From Anisakis pegreffii (lineage: Eukaryota; Nematoda; Chromadorea; Rhabditida; Anisakidae), in assembly GCA_035041965.1 (NCBI GenBank), contig JAPYMA010000402.1:1-64000 (forward strand): a stretch of DNA of 64,000 nucleotides, given 5' to 3'. The notes under the pieces were generated by a model. That model was not told where the DNA came from. It saw nothing but the letters and a program-made list of their open reading frames with translations, and ran no database searches. Shown in pieces: positions 43,601 through 59,100 of this stretch. Every line of letters starts with the position of its first letter. The first letter of the stretch is position 1. The position numbers and the translations under genes were made by a program.

Positions 43601-44896
43601 AATTTGGATCCGTTGTGAGCAACTTACCAAAAACGAGTGACGTTAAAGGTTGCTAAATCACTCTTGATTGCCTTAGATTTTCTCAATTTCTTCAGCATTT
43701 TATCGCACTGTTAAGTTGACATTGAAAAGTGATACTTATGATGTTAATATCTATCATTTAGATGCGTGTTGCATTGTTTTGTTGATTTTGTAGCAATGAA
43801 ATATTCATACTAAACAAATAAGCTAAGAAAAGAGTCCATTCATCAGCATAGCGCATAACCGATCTCAGCATATTATATTTTGTTAAGCTTCATCAAATTT
43901 GTGCTCTGATTTATGATGAACATTCAAATGATTTCAATTTGAAGCAATTGATGTGTGGATACTTAGTTCAATGGCATTTATATTCGCCTCATTAATTGAA
44001 CTCGCTATTGTTGGGTTTATGACGCGGCGTGAATCTGATCTTGCGATCAAGTTAGTCGATATTTCTTGATGAACTTTTCGTTTTTACAAATTGGAAACGA
44101 GTGAATCTGCGTTCTTGTCATGATTCCTTATCATTCACCGAAATTCTTTGAATACCAATTTAATAACAAAGTAATACCATCCAAATGTCGGAATATTGAA
44201 GAATATGTAAATAAAAGAAATGAAACAGTCAAAATGTGGTGTATTCGTTAAAATCTCGGAATCTATGTTAAACCTCAAGAATCGAGGATCATATGAGTAA
44301 ATATTCAGATCACAAGCTTTTGCGGAAGCATTTTCAAAATTTTATCAAGTGATTTTTCAGTTGTAAATGCTCCATTCTATGTATGAAGTGCAGCATTTGG
44401 ACAGCGAGTAAAATTGATAAGGTTGTTTCATGATTAAATTTCATTGCTTAAAAGTAACTAATGTAATGTGAGATATTAGTTTGTAAATAGAATTCGAGTT
44501 TGTGACCACCTGTAATTTCTAAGTTTCATTCAGTAGCTTATGATCTTTTGATATCATTTGGTATCAGGCAAATTTTATATCGAATAGTTAATCCACTTGT
44601 GCATAACGAATGTTGTCATATCTCCTATTTTCAATCCATTTCTTAACTCTATTAGAAACACTGACATTAGTGCATACGAGGAACTACTATGTGGAGTATC
44701 ATTTCGCTCGTTCAATGTCAACTATGAACTAAACGATATTTAAGAAAAGCTTGCAATCGGCATGAGACATTGACTGCTAATGATTTTTGTGACATCTGAA
44801 ACATCATTTGAAACTCATTTTTAGATGTCATCGATAATATTTCCAACGTTTTTCGTTGCCTTCAACATATGGTATTGGTTCTTCTTTTTAGGGTGA
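40623..44896 (+). CDS. Cys-loop ligand-gated ion channel subunit, anion-channel type
   Basis: Pentameric receptor subunit of the nematode LGC/GGR/ACC group at the plasma membrane. Twelve exons: 40623-40809, 40917-41038, 41369-41521, 41881-41983, 42200-42307, 42632-42709, 42989-43027, 43284-43357, 43596-43648, 43945-44050, 44656-44695 (tentative) and 44825-44896. Phases agree, giving about 377 residues without the signal peptide. Ligand-binding domain: [42 protein letters not shown], and the Cys-loop with 13 residues between cysteines ([15 protein letters not shown]). Pre-M1 and M1: [37 protein letters not shown]2: the intracellular end reads IPSR, then [12 protein letters not shown]; this Pro-Ser-Arg form without an acidic residue suggests anion selectivity. 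M3: [26 protein letters not shown]4: [20 protein letters not shown]. The M3-M4 loop is very short or has unseen exons. The ligand cannot be read from sequence; GABA, acetylcholine, monoamine and other ligands are all possible. Confidence 0.9.
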
Positions 44897-47800
44897 GTGA
44901 TCACATTTTATTTTTCTTTTATTTTGCCTCTTATACAATTAAAACAGTGATTGTGTTGAATCGTTCAGTTACTATTCGTTTGATTCGATTCATTACCCAA
45001 CTTGTTCTATTGTCAACTCGGTTTTTTTTTCACATCAGTTCTAATGTTAGGAAATCAGTTGTCTTGATTTGCCTTCAGCGTATTTGTTTGTTTAGTTGAT
45101 TGTGAAAATTTTTTAACACTCTTGACTGTCGATACCTATAAATTATCTTAGGACTATTGGTTAGATTTCTTTCCATTTTTATTTTGTTTAGATTCGATGC
45201 ATGCTCAAAGCTTTTTCATGCCTGCAAACCGTTTGATGTTTTTCGTTTGCCTTTTCTTGATAAATTTCTTTTGAAGTGGAATTATCATTGTTGGCTTCTT
45301 CGATGTGTTTGATTAAAACGAACCTTGTTTTGCTTCAAATCATTATCGAAATGATGATCACTTTGGTATTTTGAGTTAATTTACAATTTCAGCGAAATCT
45401 TTCGACGATTAAGTAAGTGTTAAATCATTGTGTGTAACTGAAATAGCATTGCAACTGCATATAATAGATATGTGGATATTGAATGTTTGCTACAGTAGGT
45501 TATTAGTGGTTCAGTTTCGAGTTATTAGTTCACTTGTAACTCCAACTTCATCATGAGATATTCTTCCTTTCGCTGCGTATGAAGTAGTTGAATACGACTG
45601 AACCCATCGATAGAACGTTTGTCCTCTGTATGTATTTCAACAAAGTATGATATTCTTAGGCATGTTCTGAACGTTCGTAGATGGATATAATGCATGCAGT
45701 ATTAATACTAACCGATGTATTTATGTCTCTTTCGTGGCGGTATTATGTTGATCCTCTTACGTTCTTAAAGATTTAGTCGTTGTTCTTCATCAACGTCTCT
45801 GTCCCTTCACACATTATGTGGATGATCTCAGTGATTTTCAAATGTTCAACTTGAATGCACGCATGTTTTAGGGATGCCATATTTTGTTCATAATTCCGAA
45901 AAGATGCACGAGCAATCATGGAACAGTGGTAACATAACCGGTCGATCATAATCCCACTTTGAGCGATAATCTCGTGATTTTGGAATCAATCCTCTTTGAA
46001 AGACGTATGCCAAACAAATCGTAGAACTTGACTGATTAGTCAGTGTCATCCACCATTCATCCATCCATCTCATAGATTTTCAGCATTTTCCCGAAAGATG
46101 CATGCTTCTGCGCATTTGACGAAGATATCTGTCGTTAAATTTTCTTTCTCTATCATTTGCGTCGAAATAATTTAGACGTTTCAATGGAAATGTTTTTGTG
46201 TCTTTGAAACAAATTCGTTTTAGCGCATTATCCGAATTCTTCAAAATTTTTGTTCCCATTTAATTCACCAGCGGTAGCTGACTACCAGTGCAAGCATGAT
46301 TTCATTTCAAAGAAACAGTTCGAATTCATTTGAACAATCAGTGGATCTCTTATCGTTCGTTCTTATGATTCATGTTGTATGCGTTTGTTTGATGTGTTTT
46401 TTGACAATTTAATACTCTTTTTATGAAATGTTTTTGAGATCTGAAGGGTTTTCGTACGATTTGGTTATGAACATTTCATTTCAGTGCTTGGAAATTGCAT
46501 TGTTTTCGTTTTGATTCTCACAGTGCCATAGTGTTTATGAGAAGAGCACAATGCGAGCATTTCTTTGCATGGGTAATTGAATCTGTCTGATGCACTATCA
46601 CACTTCGACTGATTCAGTCGTCAATTCTCATTTAAATGACATTTGGGATCCAAAGGAAGTGATTTTTAATTCAGAAAGATATATAAGGATAAAATATAAT
46701 AATAAGGTCGAGTTGGATGAATATTTGAAACACGTAATATAGTGAATAATTTAGAAACATGTAATAAATAATGACTTATAATAGGGTTAGTCACGGTCGG
46801 GTAACCACAAGAGATATTCCTGGAGGTGTTCCTTTCGCTTAGTCTCATTTTTTTCTGATATTTATGCAAGTGTGATCATGAGATCAATGGTTAAAAAAAA
46901 CAATTTCAAAAAAGTTGTTTCATTGCAAATGAACATTTGTTTGGTGACCACTGAAATCAGTCTCGTAACTTGTATTCACAGTTCTCATTGGGCTGCATGG
47001 GAATGGCATGGGAATATTTTCTTAAGCACAAACTCAGAAAATCTCTTTCTTGTGGTATGTTGAGAGTAGAAAATGATTTCTTGTTTATGGGAATTTTGCA
47101 ACGATTCATCCCTGCTCTGAAGCATTGCATATCTCATTGATTCGTTCAGTTGATTTGCATCTCTGCTCAAAATCCGATTGCAATTATTCTCAACAGATTT
47201 CACTGAGTCCTTTGAAAAATTAAGCGATTTGATTCCATTAACAATTTTCGCATAACACAACATAGCTTATACTTACTTAAATTACATTAAAAATATTCAT
47301 TAAATGAGAAATTAACCAAATATCTATCGTTATATTCAATACCTATATATCAGGAGTATCGAAATATTATGGTATCAGTGATTTCAAGATGTATTACCGA
47401 AATAATCTCACTATCAGTCATATCTTGCTGTCATTCCTTCGTTTACTTTTACTACTTCCATCTTCACCGTTTTGCTGTCATTCCCAACACGTTCAATCGT
47501 CCTTTTGTCGTTAGTATATCTAATCGTTGAAATTTTTTGTGCATCATGATTCAAATTCCTTTCTCACGTTTATTCATCCTCACATTTTCTCGTCGTCATT
47601 AACAGTTGATTCATCGCTCTGACACAGAATCTCTGACCGTTCATTACGTCTTCATGTTTGAGTTCATTCTAATTATCCAAACATGTCAGTCGGTCATTTT
47701 TTATCCATAATTATATTTTTCAAAAAGAAACATTTCTTTACGTAAAATTCACTTAATGCATGTGAAAACACTTGCGACAGTTGATCTTAATCGAGCATAA

Positions 47801-50800
47801 ATCAAATGCTCAGAATTTGTGATTGTACGGTGAGTGTCTGCAAAGTGATTCGTTGCTGCGCAAAGATGCATGAATTGCATGTGCATTGATTTCTGGTGGA
47901 TGTTTTAAAATATTGCCGAACAGCATTGCTTGCCAATTTATGCAGCTGTATTTGTTTATCTGTTTTCTGTTTTCAAGTTATTATTCAGGTCAGGAAATTA
48001 GAACTCGATTTCTAAATCAAATGTACCCTTGAAAACAGCAAATGCATACCCGATCAAGGATCATCCATGAATCTAGTTATTCACGATCGCTTACCAGCAT
48101 TGTTAGGGAAGGACAAGGGTAATGTGGGATTTCTCTAGGAAACTGAAGTGATACAAAATCAGATGTTGGATATTGTGTGAAAACATTAACTTGTCGTTCG
48201 AATAGTTTAGTGTGCGCATGTAGAAGCAATTAGTCAGATTGATGGTTGGTTACTTGTTGGAGTGTTTGGAATGCGATTGTAGACGTTCAGATATACATTA
48301 GAGCGATGAGAGTGTTTTGAAATATGCGCATTTGAATGATATGCATGAGTTGTGGCATGATTTGGATGGGTAGAGTGCAGTAGATGAGTGAATTATTATA
48401 CTTACAATTCTCAATTAATAGGTAGGTGGTTGTCGATTGCTAAGAACTGAGCATTTGTAAGTTATTGAATACTTCATATGTAAATGAGTTGTGGATTGCC
48501 ACATGGAAATTAATGAATGATAAGAATGTCGTTGATTTTTTGTTTTGATTCGGCAGATTGAAACGACTTGGAGTAAACGGTGATGCAATGCTGGCTTCAT
48601 TGAGGAGTTCGTTTTGGTGAAATTAAATAATTGATTATTGAGCGTAATATTGCACAATATATTGCAATATACCTGTCACAATTACAATAACAATAATAAT
48701 AATAATTCTGATTACAATACTGTGCTATCGAGTTCAGTTCAAGCTTCAAGCGTTTCGTTTTCGTGTGAGTCGCTTTTTTCTCGGATTTTTGCTTTCAGCT
48801 TATTAATTTTCATCACAATATTCTTGTATTATGATTCTTATTTCGAGAACATGATTTCTTCGTACGCTACCGAGTTGTTTCGTTATATTCAGTCATTGTT
48901 TTGATGAGAATGTTTGATTAACGTTGAAATTTGAAATGGTGATTGCTTGAGAGAATGATAAACTCATGACTGCCCTTAATTTGAATTCATTATCAACAAA
49001 GCCGTTCTATTTGAATGATGCACCGCATCCATTTGCATAAGAGAATGAAAACGTTTCGTTGAATTATGGTCAGTTGTTGACGATTAATTGTGAACGTTGA
49101 GTGTATTGTAACGTTTGTGGAAGAGTCATGAAATGATGTATAAATTCGGTCGTTGAAATCCTTTGAGTTTCTATCAAAATTCTTTTCTTCGCTCGTAAAT
49201 GGTGTTATTCAAATCCACAGGAATAATCCGAAGACGGTAACGAATAACCTGGAAGTTTGAATGAAAATTTTTGAAAAATACTTTCTCGATTGATCCGAAA
49301 ATTTTCGACGTTTTTGAGAGTTCTCAATTGCGATGATAATGTTGAAATGGGAAATCATAATGATTGAGATAACATCTTTTTTCTAATTCAGATGATCTTC
49401 TCCGTTTGAGAATTGATTTCAATCAGTGGAACTAAACCAAAGTAATAATTTGCTTTTGCGCTTTTTCATTTTTTTGTTTCAAAGAATTGTGTCGCGATTA
49501 ATAAATATCGAATATTTTCTAAGTTCATTAATCTAATCGTCAGAATTAGTCACCTTTCTGTTTGCACTCTTTTAATTCACTGCAAAGAAGACATCTTCAC
49601 AAGTTTATTAAATCACTCAGATTATATTGAAGAGTGAAGTAAAAATAATTCAAAATTAACCTCAGTTTCAGGCGTCTCCCCTAATTTGAATATATTGTGA
49701 CATGCATTCGTTAGAACGATAGCCGTATGATTCGTTTTCAATTCGTAGAAGATGGATGTAATTATTTGTGAACTAATGTAACACTTATTAGCCGATGCAT
49801 TGTTGTAACACGTATTACTGTTTGTATTATATTGCCTGTTTGATACGTGAACAGTGCAATTGAATAGATGTGATGTTCGTAGGACGACTCAGCATGTGTT
49901 GATTAAAATTGTCTTGATAATTGATAATTTTATATGACATTGTTGTATTATGCAATTAACCTTCAATCGACGTTGTGCAATAAATAATGATTTTAATAAA
50001 TTGGCTCCGACTATCTGCGTTTAGTCAATCGCTGGATAATTGAAACGTTTATTGTGCATTCTACATGAGATATGGACTCAAACTAATAGAGAGATAAATA
50101 TGGCGTTCAGGCGATATTATTGTTTCTTTTCAGTGAAAGAGTTGATTCTATTTCACATAACCTTCAATAGTACGAGATTGTTGGATGGAATGCTCAATAA
50201 AGTTTATTGATGAAATCTACATCAACTAGCGTTTTTGAATTGAAAGCGCCACTCACAAAAGCGTCACTATTCTGAGTTGAGCATAAGCGAAGCTCAATAA
50301 AAGGCTTAGATGGCAACTTTCAGCAAAGCAAGTTCGAAGATATAATCGAACATCACCTAATGATTGTAGCTAAACCCATAGCAAAAGTTTAAACTTTTGG
50401 GAATGGTGCTCTCATGGTAACTCATAACTATGAACTACTGCAACTTGCCAACTTGCAACTGTAAGGCATTTTTAGATCACACGATGTAATGTGATTTCGA
50501 TCATTCCCGCTCAGTTTGCCCAACAACATTGTGCTTTTTGTGTGTTTCTTACATGCTGATTTTCATACAGACCCGAAGATACCATTGGATATGAACATAC
50601 CTTGATAGTAGACGATGAAGGTAGGTGAAGGCTCTATGATCGCTGAATTTGGAATTCGTTTTGAAATTGAGCGAACAACTTGATCTTGGAATAAGTCATT
50701 TCATGGTCTCGACTGCATAATGCAACCGATTGAGCATGAGCGAGATATGCAGTTGAACAAACTAAAAAACCGGTATCATTCATACCGCTGATGTCCAGAT

Positions 50801-53146
50801 GACGTGCCAACCTCCTTTGTCTGCTACAAACTGAATAATGCGTTGTTCTTGTGCGGGAATCTGCACTATTTTGCAACACACTGTAACATATACGGGTTTT
50901 CATGCTTAAATTAATGCACGCCGAAAGCGTGATCGAATTATTACTGGAACAGTGAAATGACGACACATAACGTCATCAGATTTTGTGAACGAGACAGCTT
51001 TCGGTGAGTGGAGAGAAAGGTAGTGGCAAAGAATTATTGTTCGAATAAGTACTTTTGCATAAAAAAGTATCGTTCCAGCGAGATGAAGGAATTCGGTTCA
51101 AGATTAGATTAACAAAGCGATAAAGATATTCATTTCTCGTTGGAATTTATCTTATAAAATCGAATAACAATGGATGATTTGTTCACCTTCAAACTTGTTG
51201 AGTCAAATCGCGCGTTTTTCAGATGAAATTTGTTGTGCTGAATTTTATTTTACGTGTGTGTGTCTTTATAACAACTAAAAATGCATTATGGTGGTTCAGT
51301 CATTCACTTCAGATTTTCGCTTCGAAAAGTTAAATTTTCAGGGAAAGATTAATTTATCATTCATTATTTTATGTTATTTATCTGAACATAACAGCGGTAT
51401 TAGATCGTGCAGATACTTAATGCACTTTCAATCTTTATTCAACCTCATATTGCAGGACTTGTAGCATCTTTGGTCTGTAGAATGAATTTTATTCCAGGGA
51501 CGAAACTGATTTCAGGACGGATTGCTTTATTGAGATTGCATTATCTACTGCTATTGAAGTGATATTAAGCATTCCGTTTATGATTTCGTCACTTCAGGTT
51601 GAAGAAAAGCAATTTTCACTTCCAGAATGAAATTCACTTTCAAAATATTTTCTTCGAAGGTTACCCAATAGCACGATCGATCCTTCAACTCCTTCTCATC
51701 CTAGATCAGATTTTTTAAATCCAATGATCGTCACATCTTTTGGAATCCTCAATTCTTTCGTAATCCTCAAATCAGATTTTTCTTTGTTGCAATCCGCTGA
51801 ATCCATTGAGTTTCGTATCTGTGCCTTCGTTTCAATTCTCGAGCAGATGACTTTTTCTTCATCGACACAAATTTCCGATAAATTATGTGCAATATTTGAT
51901 TTAACGCTGAATCTCCTCATGATTATTGAATGAACTTCAATTGCCACTGAACCAATTAATACAAAGGAATTGTTGAAAAAAAATTGAAGTTAACGAAGCG
52001 CTAAAAAATGGCGCTATGCATAAGGAATACCGTAGGTTTGTTCGTTGAATCATTCCAATTTCGTTGAATTCGTGTAAGTGGATAAAGAAAAACAATAACA
52101 ACAACCTAAGGTGATTATAATGACAGCAATTTCAATGGATGCTGAGGATATGGGTGTGTGTGTGTTTGCATTCAAATGCACAAAAGTATCGCATATGAAT
52201 GTTAATGGTGACAAACCACTGAAATCAGACAATAGTCTATGCTGGAGTCATACAAATTGATTTAATTTATCGCTCGTCTCAAGACAAATAAATGTTCGCC
52301 GATTCAGTTCGATCCACCTTAATTCACCAATGATTCAAAATATTCTTTCTCGTTTATGCTCAGCATGTCGTAGTGCGTTGCTCGGCTCAATGATGATGTA
52401 TCACTGATGTTCCTCTTCATCAAAATCGCTATTCGCAAATAAAAACGATCAGCTTTTTTATCGCTCTTAAAAATTAATCGTTTTATGATTAATCCTTATT
52501 GTAATACTTGTTTTTAAACCACCCCGAATAAAATAAGATAATTGATGCGCTCTTTCTCTTTGAAATCCTATCAGTTTGAGATCGCATCTTAGCACTGAAT
52601 GTTATTTTGGTTTGATTTTTCACAGACTCACTTCCAAGAACAACTTCTCGAAATTGCCGTACCAGCCTATTCAATTTGTTTCTGTTAAGTTTCATTTGAT
52701 GCGGTATTGATTGATATGCGATTCTGATGATAATCCTCGTGATGTGATTGTTTCCCTATCGAGCAATAATTTCAATGACGATATCAACTTGTACTTGTTT
52801 TGCTGTTTGCTTGTTTCGTGCTGTCCTTGTTGATTTCATCCCTGAAAGGATCTTTTGTGATGAAATATACAATTTTATCAAAATTCATTGATGGAATCGA
52901 ATTGAGTCTCGAGAACAGGATTCTTCTCGCTTAAAAAAAGCTCAAACTGAAGGATCAAAATGTGGATTTTTTTCGCTGTTTATCGTTATTGATGTCGCTA
53001 ACTTCTTGATTACTGTTCTTAACATGGCTAGGTTTGTTTCGAAGATGGTGCAGATAAATTCGATATTGTTAGTCATCATTCTGTCGTTCGGATTGAATTG
53101 TGATTCTTTAACAAAATTGTTTCTAGCGTTCTCAAGTTTGAATGCA
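44897..53146. other. 8 kb gene-poor region
   Basis: I find no gene with more than one believable exon. Weak candidates on the minus strand are a frame at 51696-51947 with Lys/Glu-rich, coding-like composition ending SDLG, and a possible first exon at about 52632-52695 (MKLNRNKLNRLVRQFREVVL) ending at a GTGAGT donor. A 110-codon minus frame at 50634-50966 has mixed composition and no motif I can defend. A plus frame at 48638-48904 is a translation of low-complexity DNA. TG-rich runs occur near 51255 and 52152. Confidence 0.4.
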
Positions 53147-56100
53147 ATGTTTCGATTGACGGCATTATTTCTTCATTGGATGTGCTTCATCTTCATCTCG
53201 AATGCACAGGTTTGTCTATTTTTAAAGATACTTTCATATCGTTTCGGATGATTTTATGGCGTCATTTGAAGGAACCTATTTACGCGGAACAGTCTAGTGT
53301 ACCTTCACTCGAGCAGAAATCATTCATTTTAAAAAGTGACTGAGTGTCATGACCAAATGATTACGTTGATAACATTCGTGCCACTCTTATGTTAACGAAG
53401 ATTATGATGAAAGAGCTATCGACATAATAGATAGCACCTAGAACGTGTATTCTTTACGAACTGCGATTCTCTTCGAATGAATAATTGGACAGAGCAATTT
53501 CCTTGTGTATTTCACCTTATCTCATTAATGACAGATTCCTTCTGTCTCCGAATAATGATACGAAGTTCCGTCTCCGAATAATGCACTTATTTTCGCGGGA
53601 TCAAGAATATTTCAATGATATTTTCAAATTGGCTTGTTTTCATGATGCGAAAATCTTGACATGGAGGCTGTAACATATGAGCAACGCCCCATTCTTAGTC
53701 CAATATCCCATTTCAGTCGGATATTGCTTTTTTTAAAATAAGAATCATCAAAATTTCGATTTCATTATCGGTATTTTCATGATGAATCACTCTTGAATGG
53801 TGTTGATCATCTTGTCAAGTTGATTCAACACAGGATAATATTTCAATCAAAAAAGAAACAACGAATTAATTCTTACATAATCTTTCAGCAACCATCTTCA
53901 GCTGATGATTTCTTGTCGACAATTCATCTTATGTGGGATCCAAACGAATTGATAAGAAGAGATCAACTACTGAAGGAATTCATCAAAGCTCAGCAAGCAT
54001 TCAATAACGCATTATTGTAATCAATCATAATCCCGTCATTTTCACTTATATGACTCCTTTTCAGTTTCAGTCATTCTTTGAAAAGATATTACGTTGATCG
54101 AATATGACAGTTGAAGTATTCGTTGCGGCCTCAGTGAACTCTATACGAGACCTTGAAACGAAATCAATTGTTGAAGTTCACTTATTTCGCGGTTGATTGA
54201 TTTCACCGATCCTTGACCTGACATGTGAAATGATGATGAATTACAGCTCGTGATAGTCTGTTTTGACGTAAACCACTTGTTTGCTTTGTTCAGCGTTGTT
54301 ATTAGAACAATTAAAGAATTATTATGCGCAATTATCACTCAATTTACAGTCAGCGTTATTATTAAGAATGAAATCGATGAAACCGTTTGACAACATCCTT
54401 GATCCGTTTCAAAGACAACAACTTTTGGACGCATTGCCGCAGCCGTCAGGTTGGATTTGTTATAATTATCATCATTAATTGAGTTAACGTTACGAAAGTG
54501 TCTCTTGTTTTCATAACTTCACGATTCAATTAACCACAATATGCACCTAGAGCAGTGGTTCTCAAAGGGGGTGAAATTATCCGTTGTGGGCAATTTAGAG
54601 GTGTTGAGGAGTAACGCACGGGCTTGGGAAATTAATATTTCGTGCAGTTGTTATGTTGTGAGAGAACGTCATTGTGATGGTGTTTTTAACTCGTATATAT
54701 AACTGCGGTCAGTTGATGGCAATACTCTTCATTCTCACATTTTCTGACAATGCGTGTCATTAACTCGTAAGGGTCTAACAGGGTTTTCATTCTTTTCCTT
54801 GCTGCTACGATCGCTCTCATAGCTTTTATCATTAAAAGTGTTCTCTTCTGCTAATTTCTCATTCATTTCACTCAACAGTTTAATTCAAATTCTCATTCTA
54901 TTAAATATGCTCTGTAATTGATCACTGGACCGTCGAACGTTGTCGAGCAATAATATTCGATTGCTGTATTGTTGATTTCGACTGTCAACACTCGTCAACG
55001 CATCCAATAAATAGTATATGCTGTAGAATGAGAAATTGACTTGAACTGTGAAGTGAAAGGAAACAAAGTGAATAAGAAAAACTCATCAATAGAACGGTAT
55101 TCGCATGTAATAGCTATGAGAGTGAATACAACACGTCTGAAAAGAATGAGAATGCATCGAAAACAGTTCGAAGTGAGCTTGTCGTAGACAATAGCTTTTC
55201 ATGCAATCACAATGGGTTGCAATAATGAGTAACACAGCGATCTAGGACACTAATTTCTTTCACGCCGCTGGGAAATTTCCGGACCAGTTTTCCGTTTGTT
55301 CCTGATGTTATGCACAGAAACAGTAAGTTCTTATATCAGGGGAGGAGGGGGTAACGGCTGCCTGCCAGATCATCAAGAGGGGTAATGGAGCACCTAAACG
55401 TGAGAATCACTGACCTAGACGATAGCAGAAGAGATCGTAAGATTATCAGCACATTTATGTGGTTAGTTGGGCGTTTCTTAGCTTTGACTTACTTGATTGC
55501 ATTACAACAATACGTTTACAACAACACAGCAATAATTTCATGGTACTCACAAGTTGTTTTTGAGCCCAAGAAGTATTTAGTTTCCACATTACTGTTTCAC
55601 CGTTACAACAGTAAGTTTCAGCATTACTCACAGCTGTTTCAACATCACATTCCAACTAATCAAACAGTATCCGTAGGCTCTACAATTAAATGCACAACTA
55701 GACACTGTACAAAATCTCAACATAGCAGTGTCTCTTCACCCCGCTCAACTTACTTCAGCTATCTTCATTCATTAGTCTACTCGCAAATCTTTGGATATTC
55801 ACTGCAAATGATTGATAAATGTGATCAATTGTAGCTTCATTTCTTCAACGTCTCTACAGCACCTACAATGCGATTAAACAACCGTTTCTCGGTAATGTTT
55901 TGAATGTTATCAAAGGGAACAACAACGCATTTGATCGTAATTTGACTAAAATCGCGATGAATTCCATCCGAAATTTAGCTGAGGTTTGTTTTATTGGACA
56001 TTGCTTTCAGAAATACCCCATTTCTCACTCAATTCCCAGTGACCATTTCTGAACTTAAACACTTCATCGTTAATTTGGAGCGATTGTTACCAATGACTTC

Positions 56101-59100
56101 ACGATTCAATGGAAACATTTTGTCATCGCCGCACATTAACACTATTTTATAAAGTGCGGAAGCGCTCTACCAACCTCGTGATTAGTACCCTCACAATTTG
56201 AAGGATGTCAAAGCAACAGTTGATAGCCATCCACGCGAAATACCCAACGTCGGTGGATTCAAAAGCAGTGATGATGAAATCACGAATAATACGATTTCAT
56301 CGGAATGGAGTGATGAAAGCCAACAAGATGATACTTCACAGGGCAGAGACAACAATACTACATTAAGAGCTAAAATTTCACAGCGTTAGAACTTAAAATA
56401 TTTTCGCTTCGATGTTTTTTATTTTGCGAAACTTAAAATTATTTCGCTCAAACTTTTCGATGTTTTTGCAGTTATTCGCAGTTACTCTTGTGGTTTGGTA
56501 GATTAAAAAAAACTGTGAATAAACCATCTTCGTCAAGTGAAATCTCTGAGTTGCGACTCGTCGAGTTCGAATATTGAATCGTCGCTGCATCTGACTGAAA
56601 TCAGCAAGATGTTTACACATATATCAGAGATGATAAGGGAAATTTTCAGCTGATTATTACGATTATATCGATGAACAAGGATCATCAGCCATATCGCAAT
56701 CGAATGATGACACTACGGTCATTAAGTATGCAACTGCGAATAATCCCAATAACGCATCAGCAAATGCGAATTCATCTCAGTCGACAAATGAAACATTACA
56801 AGCTGATGATATGGTCCCGTCACAAACTGATGACCATCACCATTCATCTCCCTACCAAGCTCCAAGGGTAAATTCATTAGTTTAAACAAACACTCGCTTC
56901 CAGTTACATTCAGTCACTTCACGCGAATAATAAGTGTCCCTTAAAATTCGATTCGGTCAGACTCCGATCGAAGCCGAGTTCCGTTTAGTTGCCATCATTA
57001 ATGGGAATTACACTGATAGTGATAAATAAGTGATAAATCATTGTGAATTCAAACACCACATTGATTTGAGATATTCCCGAATGATCCAAAATTTCTCGAC
57101 AAATTGATGGACAAAGGACGATATTTTCAAGACGTGTCAGTAATGAATAACAAAATTAAGGCGCAAAGCATTTCACTACTCCTAGTGAACGATGAACACG
57201 ACGAAATTGGCTCAAATGAAACCTTGTTCCGGAAATATTTAGATTTCAATTCGAAACCAATGGAAGCATCTGAAGAATACAACGGAACAACTATCGATAG
57301 TGAAATACAAAAGGCACGTGGTTACTTGGTTCATTTCTTCCTATTTTCTGGGTTTGCTGGTGACAATCCCGAGTTCCTCGGCGATCTATATATGGGATTT
57401 GAAGTAAGAAGAACATATAGTGTGCAATACAATCGGATTCTAAATGCACTATTGTAATAATTTGAATCGGGTTTGAAATCCACAATAGTAAAAATTGGTC
57501 TCCAAATTATAGAATAAACAGCCAAGTTATCCGTCGCTATCGAGTAGTGTTGACGAATTAATAAATGCGATGAATATAACGAAACAACAAGCGAAAGCAT
57601 TCCTTATCATTATTGAAAAGGTACATTCCTAATTTGACATCTCATTGACATTCAGTTTTTTTTTGGAAAATGACACGCAAAATAATCACATTGTATTATG
57701 CAATCATTGTCGCGTGTGCAGCGATTCGGTTTGGATGAAAGTATTCCGTATCATATGTGAAACGTCTTCAGATAAATACTCTGTTAACTCAAAAAATACT
57801 GAAAAGAGGCATCAAGTCAGTTGCTTACACCGGTTTCACATCCTGGGAGTCAGCTGAAAATCACATTTCAACATATCAATTTGTCATCATGAATGGAGTA
57901 TTTTGTTGACAGATTCTCGAGGAAGAATTACAAAAAAGAGCAGAAATCGAACGGTCATCTGCTGATAATATCCATTCTTTATCTGCCAATAAATCATCTA
58001 AGATTGCATCTGGCATCGAGCGTGATTCTGTCAAAAGTGATGAGAAGGTAAATATTGTGCTAAAGCGTTTTGAAATGATATTTGATATGGTACATCTAGC
58101 TACCCAAAAGAATAAAAAGTTGATTGATATTTCCGAGATTTTCAGTGTTTTCTTATTTTGCTAACTTGGAAAATAAATATATCACGATGCCAAAGCAATC
58201 TATGGAAATTTGCACCACTACGGTTTTTGTTTTGTCCACTTTTCGAGGTCTTCTATGTGGTTGCGGACTGAACGTAAAAAAATCAGTGATAAGTGTTTAA
58301 TTGTGAATATAACTAAAATGAAAACGAGTCTAGCTTCACTGTGTGGAATAATCAATTGCTTGAAGAATGATCCGAACTTGGAATTCTCCTTTGACGAAAA
58401 GGCTTTGGATGAGGAGGTCAAAGAATTTGGAACACCGCTAGATAAATCAACGAATCATCGTTTGCGTGAACTAACAACATCAGATCTACAAATTCAATTT
58501 CACAACAATCACCGTATGGCTCACCTCAGCAGTCAAAAAGCAAGATCTGCTGATTTGTTCAAAACGTCCAAAGCGCTTCAGCGTAAACCTGCACTCAAAA
58601 TTTCGTTATCGGGTATTATCATAATTTGCGTTGTTCTCGCCATTCTCATTTCTATTTATTACGAATACTTTTATGTCTATCATTTTAACATTGCCGCCTC
58701 AATTGAGAATTGCAAAATAAACTTAGTGAAGTGACAAATATTTGTGAGGAATATTTTCTGCAGGAAATGATAATGCTCGAATAGTTGAAAACTATAAGCA
58801 AGTAGAGCAAGAAGAATACGATAAGTTTATAAGCAGTCTTCAAAATCAGTTATCAGTTGAAAATCCGGAAACGACATCAGCAACTCAGCTGATAGTCAGT
58901 GATAAGGAAGCAACACCGACAATTACCACTGTTGCATCCTCCGAACTACCAACCGTTCCCGTGTCTCCGATTATTCCAGCCCTTCGTATGTTACCTTCCG
59001 TTGAATTAATCAATTTTTTTCTCTCTCTGTGAAGGAAAATATCATTGAGAATATATGACTGTATAAAACAATCGATCGCTTTAAGAATGACCCAAACATA

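Noticed and set aside
58613..58733. Transmembrane helix and stop in the 174-codon frame
   Set aside because: A G|GTATTA donor at 58612 joins in phase to 58764, so the hydrophobic stretch is translated T-rich intron.
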